The translations under genes were made by a program, and so were the position numbers. The notes beneath the pieces are model-generated. The model was not told where the DNA came from. It ran no database searches and saw nothing but the letters and a program-made list of their open reading frames with translations. DNA of 39,228 nucleotides from positions 1-39,228 of the forward strand of contig CALCYP010000073.1 of the NCBI GenBank assembly GCA_937906635.1, written 5' to 3'. The stretch is from an uncultured bacterium (lineage in GTDB: Bacteria > Patescibacteriota > Gracilibacteria > Absconditabacterales > Absconditicoccaceae). This document shows positions 31,348 through 39,228 of the stretch, piece by piece. Positions within the stretch are counted from its first letter, which is position 1. The number at the start of each line of letters is the position of its first letter.

Positions 31348-33295
31348 TAAAATTTATAGTATATCAAAAGTGGTGCTATGTTTTTTTGCTCTGCTGTCCT
31401 TTGTTTCATGGACATATTCTTTTGATATAGCTCCACTAAATTTTTTGTCTAATTGGGTGGATAAAGTAGAAAAAAATATGGAAATAAATAGTGCGAAATG
31501 AAAGGCTGTGATGAAAGATTTATATAATGAATCTTTGGAAAAGGCACAATTGTTGGAGGTAAATCCAATGCTTGAAGCTGTAAAAAAAGCAACAAAAACT
31601 TTGAATGATAATTATCTTTGTAATTTAAAAGATGATGATTTAATAAATATTTTGTATATAGAAAATAGTGAATTTAAAAAAAATATAAGAAATTTGTCTT
31701 TGAGTGTATCATATCCACAAAGGTCAGATAGGACAGATAGCTGTGCTAAACTTATGTGATGTGTGTTATCATCGCAAGATTCTAGGAAGATAATGGATTC
31801 TTTGTCGTATTGTAGCTTGATAGTCAATGATTATTATTTGGAACAGTATAATAGTAGTTATAATCAGTCTTCGTTATCAAAATGAAATGAATGATATGAA
31901 TCATATTGGAATAATTCATTAGAAGATAGTAGTTATGATATATTGTATGATGTTTATGTATTATCAAAAATTTTGTTTGATTCTCCGGAGGAACCTACTG
32001 AAGTCCTTTTTTATGATTTACCAGATATTAGTGCAGCATATGAGACACTTGATGTTGAAGTAGATGTGGATAAAGATTTATTTAATCCATATTATGTAGC
32101 AACAGTAAGGACATGAGAAGATAGCTGATCTGGAGCATCATGAAGTATGTCATGAAGTTGATCTTCATCATGAAATCATGCTGGTGTGAGTTGAGATTTT
32201 GGTGATGATTTTCAAGAATTTGTGGAAATAGTTACATATGAAGTAGAATGAAAAGAATGATCAGAGTTCCTTTGAAATGATTGTGTAGATGGATTTGAAA
32301 TACAGTGATATGAATGATATTCATATACTGGTGCTATTACATGATATGTGTCATGAGAGACTTTAACCGCTCCAGAATATGTAGATTTTTTGATTTCAGC
32401 GATAGATTATTTGTCTTGTAATAATAACTGAAGATGCGAAATTTGGGAATCTTCAAGCTGTTCAGATTGTCTTCCATGAGATTGAGAAAATCCTAATCCA
32501 AGTTGAAGTGGTAATGGTAATGATGGAGAGGAAGGAGAAACTCGAAGCGAAAAAGTAAAGCAATGTTTCACATCTTGTGATAATATACCTTGCACAGCTA
32601 CAAGTTGTGATAGATTGGCGTGTTATGCTAAATGTGTCTGTGTTTCATATGCTAGTGATTGGTATAATCCATTGGAAACTATTTGATTATCTTCGGCATT
32701 TAAATTGGAAATTTGTGCGGTTCCTGTTTTGGATAGTAAAGTCGCAACAACAAAAAAAGTTAACAATTTGGAGACAGTAATTAGCGAATTATACAATGTT
32801 ATTTGGAATCTTAGGAATAGTTGAGAATTACAAATTAATAAAAAAACAAAGGAATTTTTGGATGCATGATTTCAAAATAATGATTTTTCAAAGCAATTGT
32901 CGTTTATGATTGATACATACAACAAAGTTCCAGAGTCAAAATGATCAGAAAAACAAGAGATAGACAACCAAAAAGAATTAAATACAGCCATGATGGAGAC
33001 TATTCTTTGATTTGAAACATCACCGAATCCTTCAGCATGAGCAAGAAATAAATATGTGGTTAAATGATGACCAATACAAGAATGAACGCTTATTGATACT
33101 ACCAAAAACAATACTTGATGATATGAAGAAGTGGATTTGTTTAGCTTAGAATCTGCATTACAATCTGAACATTTGTCTGATATGGATCTTGAAGTGTCAG
33201 AGTTTTTGCAATCAAATTTAAACTTTTGGTTTGCAGTAAAAGATTCTTTTGAATCATTAAGAGATACTGCAAAAACTTTGGCAAATAAAAAGTAG
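31325..33295 (+). CDS. Unrecognised secreted protein with Gly/Ser linker and Cys-rich segment, 656 residues
   Basis: No family recognised. The start ATG lies 23 bases inside the previous gene, giving a signal peptide (about 14-33, KVVLCFFALLSFVSWTYSF). An acidic helical region follows to about 260. A Gly/Ser linker lies at about 263-288. Next is an acidic Gly/Tyr-rich part (about 290-370), then a short Asn/Pro/Ser/Gly linker near 385-402. A segment of closely spaced cysteines (about 412-445: QCFTSCDNIPCTATSC, RLACYAKCVCV) is probably disulfide-bonded. The C-terminal 200 residues are helical. Long in-frame UGA-Gly stretches such as GSGASGSMSGSGSSSGN are convincing only as Gly linkers. It ends three bases before the convergent gatA stop. 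Confidence 0.84.
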
Positions 33296-33298
33296 AAA

Positions 33299-34699
33299 CT
33301 AGTTATTTACCATTTTTTCAACTTCTTTTCAAATAACAAATAAGTCATCTTCTTTCCATCTATTTGCCATTAAATGTAGTCAGACTGGCATATTTTCTCA
33401 TTTATCTTCAATAGTTCAAACTGGAATTGAAATAGCAGGTAATCATGCTAAATTAGCGGGTACTGTATACATATCCGCTAAATACATTTTCAATGGATCA
33501 TCTACTTTTTCTCAAATTTTCCGAGCTACTTCTGGAGTGGTTGGAGTGAGAATTAAATCATATTTTTGAAAAATATTGTCTAAGTCTTGTATCATTTTTT
33601 CTCTAACTTTTAGTGCTTTGAGGTAGTATCATTCATAATTTGCACTACTTAATACAAAACTTCAAAGCAAAATCCTCCTTTTCGCTTCTTCTCAAAATCA
33701 CTCATATCTAATTTTTGTGAAATATTCATATATATCTTTAGCTTCCATTGCATTTCCTTGTAATCCAAATCTAATTCCATCAAATCTAGATAAATTAGTA
33801 CTAACTTCAGCTGGCATTAAGGTATAATAAACAGCAATTCATACATCTAAAATTGGTAAATCAATTTCGTCTATTTGAATTCATAAGTTTTTCAATTTTT
33901 CGACAACCGAAAAAACTCTTTCTTTAATTTTTGGATCTAATCATTCTCAAAAACATTGCTTTGGCAAAGCTATCTTGTAATTTTTTGCATCTTTATTTGA
34001 TTTTTCTAATATATCTGCTTTTTTGTTTGATTGAGAATCATTTTCATCAAATCACATAATTGCTTTCAAAAGTATTTCAGCATCTTCAACTGTTTTTGTC
34101 ATAGTTCAAACTTGATCCAAACTACTCGCCATAGATTGTACTCCATACCTACTAATCCTACCATAAGTTGGTTTTAGTCAAACTATTCCACACATAGCTG
34201 CTGGTTGACGGACACTTCAACCAGTGTCAGTACCAAGTGCTGCTATACACAAATCTTTGGCTACTGCGACAGCAGATCAACCACTTGATCCTCAAGGAAT
34301 TCTATTTGTTCAATATGGATTTAGACATGGTCAATAATATGAAGTTTCGTTACTTGATCCCATAGCAAATTCATCCATATTTGTCTTTCATATCACTACT
34401 CATCAGTTTTTTTCTAAATTTTCAATACAAGTAGCAGAGTAAGGAGCGATATAATCAGACAATATTTTTGATCAGCAAGTTGAAATCTCTCACTTTTGCA
34501 TGATATTGTCTTTTATGGCAATTGGGGCTCATTTCAAAACTCCATCATTATCAATTCTTCATCCTGAATTATTAATTCTCAAATATATGTTTTCTTTATT
34601 CGCTATGCTGTTTGTTGCTTTTTCTAAATATTTTGAAAAAATAGTTTCTTGATTTATTGTTTTATTATTTATTCATTCAATATAATTTTTTAGATTCAT
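33299..34699 (-). CDS. gatA: Asp-tRNA(Asn)/Glu-tRNA(Gln) amidotransferase subunit A
   Basis: 466 residues, near the usual 480. Amidase subunit of GatCAB: it frees ammonia from glutamine so that GatB can convert Glu-tRNA(Gln) or Asp-tRNA(Asn). The Ser-cis-Ser-Lys triad is present: K63 in APIAIKDN, S138 in GGSSGGSAVA and S162 in TDTGGSVRQP; spacing 75 and 24 residues matches other GatA proteins. MDEFAMGSSNETSYYGP and GIVGLKPTYGRISRYG are family signatures. Glycines in GGSSGGS and TGGS are UGA codons. GatB and GatC are not adjacent, so the operon is split. The start ATG is one base from the palindrome at 34701-34724. The 3' end nearly touches the convergent secreted-protein gene. Confidence 0.96.
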
Positions 34700-34700
34700 A

Positions 34701-34724
34701 GAAAATTTTTATTTCATAAAATTT
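34701..34724. repeat. AT palindrome abutting the gatA start codon
   Basis: GAAAATTTTTAT-ttc-ATAAAATTT, one unpaired T in the stem, one base from the gatA ATG (minus strand). Third copy of the element seen before rlmE and ychF. Confidence 0.7.
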
Positions 34725-34735
34725 GTTTATAATTA

Positions 34736-35467
34736 TTAATTTATTTCTATACCTCAGAGATCTCTATATAAATTTTCACAATCTTGTATACTTAATCCAC
34801 AATCGCCCAGTTGTTGAGTGGCTGTAGTATTGTTTGATGTATTATTGTTTATTGATGTATCATTGTTTTGTGAATTGTCGTTTCAAGTGTTTGTTGTATT
34901 ATTTTCTGTATTGTCTGTTGTACTTCCAGTATTTGCTGTGTTTGTTTGAGAACTTGGTTGTGTCTCTCATGTATAAGGTTGCTCAATATCGATAACGACG
35001 AATCATGATGGTAAGTTATTTCATGTGTTTTCTGTGATTTCAATATCATTTGAGTCTCATGTGTTGTTTATCTCTGTATCATTTGTATTCTCTCCTGATG
35101 CCATAATTTTATCTAATTCTTTATTGAGTTCCTCTAATCGAGAATTTTTTATTTCTGAATTGTCTCCATCTTCTAATGCTTGTTTATCTATTTTACTGTT
35201 ATCTTCATCATATATTTCATTATCATATTGATAGTCATCGCTATTGTTTTCATTTATTTCAAAATTGTTACTTGTAGATGTCGTATCTCCATTTATTACA
35301 ATTCAAGATTTTTTTTCACGGTGAAATCGACTTGATACGGTGGTCGGTATATCCCTTACTTTGTCTACAAATCTATTCGTTGCTTCTGGTTTTACAAAGC
35401 GGAATATAAAAAATACAATAATTAGCAAGATTAGTATTATAAATACTCTCCTAAGAAATTTAAGCAT
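34736..35467 (-). CDS. Membrane-anchored Asn/Thr/Asp-rich low-complexity protein, 243 residues
   Basis: No family recognised. Residues 1-24 are a basic-flanked hydrophobic anchor (KFLRRVFIILILLIIVFFIF). The rest is hydrophilic and very acidic, then rich in Asn, Thr and Ser (TNTGSTTDNTEN; NNDTSINNNTSNNTT). This looks like a flexible extracytoplasmic stalk. The C-terminus has a small conserved-looking motif with two cysteines, LGDCGLSIQDCENLYRDLGG. It may be a disulfide-held cap or a surface-binding end. It lies between gatA (same strand, 36-base gap) and the divergent polytopic membrane gene. Intact only with UGA as Gly. Function unknown. Confidence 0.83.
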
Positions 35468-35620
35468 TTGCATAAATTAATAATATAAATATGATTTGAA
35501 TCTAACTTTTTTGTTAACAAGATTTTATTTATGCAATAATAATATTTATAATTATTCAATAAAATATATCAATAAAAAATATTGATTATAAAAAGTAAAG
35601 TCTTATCATTATATCTTGTG

Positions 35621-36508
35621 ATGATAAGAAAATATTTAAATGATAGTAGAAAATACTTATTGGAGCACAAGAAATTTGTAAATTTAGTATTTCTTGTGTG
35701 ATTTTGTCGTTTTTTTTATATCGTGTTTTTTTTGGCATACAATGTAAATACATTATTAACATATAAATTGGGAAAGTGATTATCAATTTTTACTATATTT
35801 CAATTGTTTGTGGATTTAGTAAATGAAAATAATTTACTTTGGTTAGTTATCATTGTGTTAGTATTATTTGCTATATGATATACATTGGGTTATCCTATCG
35901 GAATCTCTGCAAATATACATTTTTTGGATGATGATAAGAATGAAAATATTGGGACAGCTTTGTCTGGATGAATAAAAGATTTTTTTAGTGTCTTTGAGCT
36001 AAATGGTTTGGCATTTTCTTTTTGAGCATATACATTTTTTTCAACAGTATTTAGATTGTATATATTAGATATACTCAATAATTGATTAGCAATCGTATTG
36101 ATAGTTGTTCGAGGATTGTGTGTCCTTTTTTCAAGTATCTTTTGGCAATATGCTAAGTATATATTAGTATTAGAAAAGAAAGATTGAAAAAATATGTGAA
36201 TTTCAGAAGCATTGAAAAAAAGTATGAATTTGAGTATTTCAAATTTTTGATTAACGTTAAAATGATTTCTTGCAAAAGCTTGGATTACAATTGTATTTTA
36301 TTTTAAAATAGCAATTATCGTGACAGTACCATTATTGTTGATATATTTCTTGGCTACAAGTGATGTAGTTTCCTCTGGTAGTCAACGAATTATTTGGGTA
36401 ATATGAGTATTGACCATGATAATTGCTACATTTATGTTAACAAGTACTCAAGCATTTTTCTTTAAATTTTGGCATTTGATATATAAAAAAGCAAAAGAGG
36501 AAAAATAA
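35621..36508 (+). CDS. Polytopic membrane protein, 295 residues
   Basis: No family recognised with certainty. About six hydrophobic segments can be read: near 24-45 (LVFLVGFCRFFYIVFFLA), 78-100 (LWLVIIVLVLFAIGYTLGY), 135-155, 165-187 (AIVLIVVRGLCVLFSSIFW), 224-247 (ITIVFYFKIAIIVTVPLL) and 260-283 (IIWVIGVLTMIIATFML). Between the fourth and fifth lies a cytoplasmic-type loop with EKKDGKNMGISEALKKSMNLS, an amphipathic pattern seen in several integral membrane families. The charged C-terminus (IYKKAKEEK) is likely cytoplasmic. The start ATG follows a GTG codon that could also serve. A weak terminator overlaps its stop. Its partner and job are unknown; it diverges from the anchored Asn/Thr-rich gene. 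Confidence 0.82.
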
Positions 36509-36541
36509 AAAAGTAGGTAGGATTATTTTGCCTAATTTTTT
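36507..36541 (+). terminator. Probable terminator overlapping the stop codon
   Basis: AAAAAAGTAGGTA and TGCCTAATTTTTT can pair over 13 positions with one mismatch and one G-U pair. The left arm begins in the TAA stop. Weaker than the other terminators. Confidence 0.5.
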
Positions 36542-36683
36542 AATTTCTGACAATAGTGAACATTATAGTAAAAAACATTACTACAAGTTTACTCAGATTT
36601 GCGGTGTGGTGTCCTTCTTTCACTGTTATATGAGTGTCTTCGATCTTGTATGATAGACTCTCCTTTAAAAAGTAGATGGACAA

Positions 36684-36709
36684 GATTCTTCGTTTCACTC
36701 AGAATGACA
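36684..36709 (-). repeat. Dispersed repeat copy D
   Basis: GATTCTTCGTTTCACTCAGAATGACA, the reverse form of the repeat flanking the GIY-YIG gene (12568-13029). It sits in the gap between two converging genes; the rest of 36542-36683 shows no gene. Confidence 0.75.
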
Positions 36710-36713
36710 TAAC

Positions 36714-36744
36714 AAAAAAACCCCCAATCTTTCATGAAAGGGGC
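36714..36744 (-). terminator. Terminator for glyS
   Basis: Leftward: GCCCCTTTC, short AT centre, GAAAG-AT-TGGGGG then seven T. An interrupted stem of about 8 bp plus T-run, 21 bases after the glyS stop. Confidence 0.78.
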
Positions 36745-36764
36745 TTCAATATTGTCATAAAACT

Positions 36765-38192
36765 TTATTTCATCATATCAGCTATTTCTGAAATTTTAAT
36801 TCTTTTTTGTTCCATGGTGTCTCTATCTCTGATAGTTACAGTCTCTCCATCTTCACAACTTTGTTGGTCTACTGTGATACAGTATGGTGTTCAAATTTCA
36901 TCCTGTCTCCTATATCTCTTTCCGATTGCTCCATTGTCATCATACTCACAAGCAAATTGTTTTGTCAAATCTTTGAATACCTTTTTTGCTATTTCTACTT
37001 GTTTCTCATCTTTCTTTACAAGTGGCAAGATAGCAAATTTTACTGGTGCTAATTGCTTTGGAAATCTTACTACTACACGGCTATCTCATCATTCTAATTC
37101 TTCTTCATCGTAGAACTCAAGCATCACTACCATTACTTGCCTTCCAAGTCCAAATGAAGCCTCAATACATCGTGGGATATATCTCTTTCATGTATATGGA
37201 TCAGAATATTGCATATCTTTCCCTGATTCGTTTTGATGTTGGGTTAAGTCAAAATTCGTCCTGTTGTGAATTCATTGGATCTCTCCAAATCCTCGTGGGT
37301 ATAGATATTCTACATCTGTAGCGGCTTTTGCATAGTGTGCTAATTTCTCATGATCTTTGAATCTCAAATGATCAGAGCTGATTCAAATTACATTCGTCCA
37401 ATAATCCATACAATCTTCTTTTCGTTGATTATAAGTTTTCATTGCTGTCTCTTCGTTGTCTTCTACAAAATATTCAATTTCCATCTGCTCAAATTCTCTT
37501 GTCCTATATAGGAATTGTCCTGGTGTAATTTCATTTCTAAATGCTTTTCAGATCTGAGCTAATCCAAATGGAATCCTAGATCTAGTAGTATCCAATACAG
37601 CTCTAAAATCTGTGAATAGACTCTGGCAAGTTTCAGGTCTCATGTAGACTTTACTTGTATCATTTGCTACAGGTCACAAATGTGTATCCAACATCAAATT
37701 AAAGTTTCTACAATCTGTCCATTCTGCGATTTTTCCTGTGTCAGGATTATTTGGAATATTTTTGATTATGAAATCTCTCATTCAATCATTACCCCAAGAT
37801 TCTGGAGACAGATTTTTTACTCAATATTTTTCAGCCAATTCATCATCCGTCATTCATTCTCTTTTTGATTCAAAGAAATCTTCTATAATTTTGTCTGCAC
37901 GAAATCTTTGTCCTGTTTGTTTGTCATCAATCAAAGCATCAGAAAATGATGCCAGATGTCCACTAGCTTTCCATGTGGTTGGATGAGCAATGATGGCTGT
38001 ATCCATGAAAACCATATCATCTCTCTCTTGAGTAAAATGTTTTACCCAAATGTCTGAAATATTTTTTTTCAATTTAGCTCAATATGGTCAAAAATCCCAA
38101 GCATTAGCAAGTCAACCATAAATTTCAGAATTTGGATAAACAAATCATTTTCTCTTTGCCCAAGATACGATAGTGTCTAATGAAAATCACAT
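36765..38192 (-). CDS. glyS: Glycyl-tRNA synthetase, single-chain class II
   Basis: 475 residues, the usual size of the alpha2 type (about 460). It charges tRNA-Gly with glycine. In this code it must also supply the UGA-reading tRNA-Gly, so it is central to the recoding. The N-terminus GFVYPNSEIYGGLANAWDFGPYG is the family signature. Motif 2 is AFRNEITPGQFLYRTREFEQ, with MEIEYFV after it. Motif 3 is CIEASFGLGRQVM. The anticodon-binding C-terminal domain contains KFAILPLVKKDE and RYRRQDEIGTPYCITVD. Many glycines are themselves UGA. Start: first in-frame ATG, preceded by AT-rich repeat. A terminator lies at 36714-36744. An IS3 relic lies immediately upstream. Confidence 0.96.
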
Positions 38193-38216
38193 AATTAAGA
38201 ATTAATAATTAAAAGT
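38193..38216. repeat. AT-rich dispersed repeat before glyS
   Basis: AATTAAGAATTAATAATTAAAAG directly joins the glyS start codon. Related stretches stand before rsmE and the exonuclease gene at 20538-21113. Confidence 0.55.
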
Positions 38217-38245
38217 TGCAGTGGTTTCATCTTGTGATATTATTA

Positions 38246-38500
38246 TAATGTCTCGCAACACTATCCATACTAATTTTTACTCATGCATTTTCAAGTATTT
38301 ATATATTATCTTTTTATTATGCCAATCAATTACAGCCATTAAATATATAAATCAATGTGGTAATTTTATATATGAGATATCTGTACTTTATACTCGATTT
38401 TCCTATCAATATCTACTCATCTCAATAAATATCTGTATGTCTTATGCCCTTTATCTGATATTGAAGTGTTTTTTCTGATATATAGCACATAATCATAATA
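38246..38500 (-). pseudogene. Decayed IS3-family transposase fragment
   Basis: Leftward reading in three frames gives pieces that line up in order with IS3-type transposase. AIYQKKHFNIR (about 38454-38487) is the Pro-Lys-rich stretch before the catalytic domain. A frameshift then gives GHKTYRYLLRGVDI, ending at a stop (38366-38368). Another shift gives LMAVIDWHNKKIIYKYLKMHE (about 38280-38342), the region of the second catalytic Asp, then a stop and KLVWIVLRDI. The first catalytic Asp motif (usually DITYI) reads VQISHI. Both ends are missing. Stops and frameshifts rule out a live gene under any code. 38501-38668 shows nothing I can name. Confidence 0.75.
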
Positions 38501-38668
38501 TGGCCTTAAATTTACTTGCTTTTTTGCCTCATTTTTAATAATTAGATTTTTACCAAAAAAAATAACTAATTCAAAAATTACATGGCGAGTTGTATGAATT
38601 TTAGCAGTATATTTACTTTTTGCTATGTTTGGATGGCTGTGAATCGCTTATGACTAAAAGCTAATTGC

Positions 38669-39228
38669 CTACTCAAATACTTTTTCTACTATACAATCAT
38701 GAATTCTATTGGTGTTGATTTTGATAAATTCTTCTCTTTCTTGGTCTGAGAGAGTCCTATTGCCTTTTCAATTCTCCTGTAAAAGAGTCTCAAAAGAATG
38801 TTCTTCATTACATTCTGTCCATGCATTATTTCGTAGCTCTCGATTTGTGAAATTTCCATCATCAATATCTTTTTTAAATTTGTTCATCCATTTTGTGAAA
38901 TAATCATTTTGCTCGTTTCATACAATCAAATTGTACATAAATTTATCCACCTCCTTTTTACAACTATCATCTTCCATCATATCTTTTCATGCTGTACAAT
39001 CCAAATTTTTTGCAACTATCTCAATTGGGCTACCACTCCATCATCATTTAGAAATAAATACTTTATCATCTGGATATGAATCATCATGAAAAGTTTCTTT
39101 ATTGTATTTATAATGAGAATGCCAAAAGAAAATTTCATCAGTATTTGATATAGTTTCACAAGGATTATCTATAGATTTATAGGTTAGATGATAATCTCGT
39201 CACTCTCAATTTCATCCATAATTGTATC
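38669..39228 (-). CDS. 3' part of an unrecognised acidic protein, runs off the window
   Basis: Partial: 186 codons including the stop, with the N-terminus beyond the right edge. The visible C-terminal part is acidic and rich in Asp, Asn and Lys, with cysteines spaced along it (NPCETI, LDCTAG, DSCKKE, TECNEEH, HDCIVEKVFE), and FWHSHYKYNKETF, FISKGGWSGSP and TLSDQEREEFIKINT. The spaced cysteines recall the exported proteins at 28521-33295, but no homology is claimed. UGA is Gly at GGW, YGG and others. No terminator is obvious after the TAG. Function unknown. Confidence 0.72.

Noticed and set aside
38580..38700. Short forward frame starting MASCMNFSS
   Set aside because: No family resemblance, no promoter, and it runs against the end of the partial minus-strand gene.
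38930..38960. Perfect Shine-Dalgarno AAGGAGGTG followed by ATG on the minus strand
   Set aside because: It lies inside the partial gene and in its frame (encoding KKEVDKFM). Genes here do not generally use Shine-Dalgarno sites, so it is probably coincidence.
262..39228. Apparent mass gene decay under the standard code
   Set aside because: All breaks are UGA only; UAA and UAG do not interrupt the genes, and the frames hold when UGA is Gly.
262..39228. UGA as tryptophan (Mycoplasma code)
   Set aside because: UGA sits at P-loop glycines and other invariant Gly positions where Trp would destroy function, while UGG already encodes Trp.
1..39228. tRNA and rRNA genes
   Set aside because: I looked for cloverleaf-like or rRNA-like stretches in the gaps and saw none; the expected tRNA-Gly(UCA) is not in this window.

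Overview
This AT-rich window is bacterial but cannot be read with the standard code. Read with UGA as a stop, almost every gene breaks into short pieces. Read with UGA as glycine (only UAA and UAG as stops), the pieces join into 27 intact or edge-truncated protein genes. In the recognisable ones UGA falls on invariant glycines: both P-loop glycines of YchF, the Walker A of PilT, the GTNGKT loop of MurE, the TraG-type P-loop and the GGSSGGS loop of GatA. UGG remains tryptophan. This is genetic code 25, which points to the candidate phyla Absconditabacteria (SR1) or Gracilibacteria (BD1-5/GN02). I cannot choose between them from the sequence. Most starts lack a Shine-Dalgarno sequence and sit behind short A-runs.

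Layout. 1-260 is a cluster of small hairpin repeats. 262-11745 is an accessory block of unrecognised proteins. A leftward coiled-coil protein with an HEISH zinc motif faces, across two consensus promoters, a rightward series: a 371-residue coiled-coil protein, a 100-residue acidic protein, a 929-residue protein, a 1711-residue membrane protein with a (D/N/K/E)P repeat and a C-terminal HEMIH metallopeptidase-like domain, and a 101-residue acidic protein that resembles the first small one. 11882-15779 carries rlmE, a repeat-flanked GIY-YIG nuclease gene, ychF, a small membrane protein, and a sigma-region-4-like protein with winged-helix domains.

16006-22527 runs leftward: Na+/Ca2+-type antiporter, a 1057-residue TraG/VirD4-like ATPase, a DnaQ-type exonuclease, and a MurE-like ligase without its N-terminal domain. 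pilT (rightward) and rsmE (leftward) converge with overlapping stops. They are followed by a DJ-1/PfpI protein, a DnaQ exonuclease fused to a DinG-like region whose helicase motifs look eroded, and a membrane-anchored HELGH metallopeptidase.

28521-33295 is a three-gene run of cysteine-containing secreted proteins of unknown function. After it come gatA, an anchored Asn/Thr-rich protein, a polytopic membrane protein, glyS, a decayed IS3-family transposase and the 3' part of an unrecognised gene that runs off the right edge.

The housekeeping genes (rlmE, ychF, murE, rsmE, gatA, glyS) are scattered between envelope and secreted proteins and are not grouped by pathway. Several dispersed short repeat families lie in the gaps. 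Two of them sit right against start codons.
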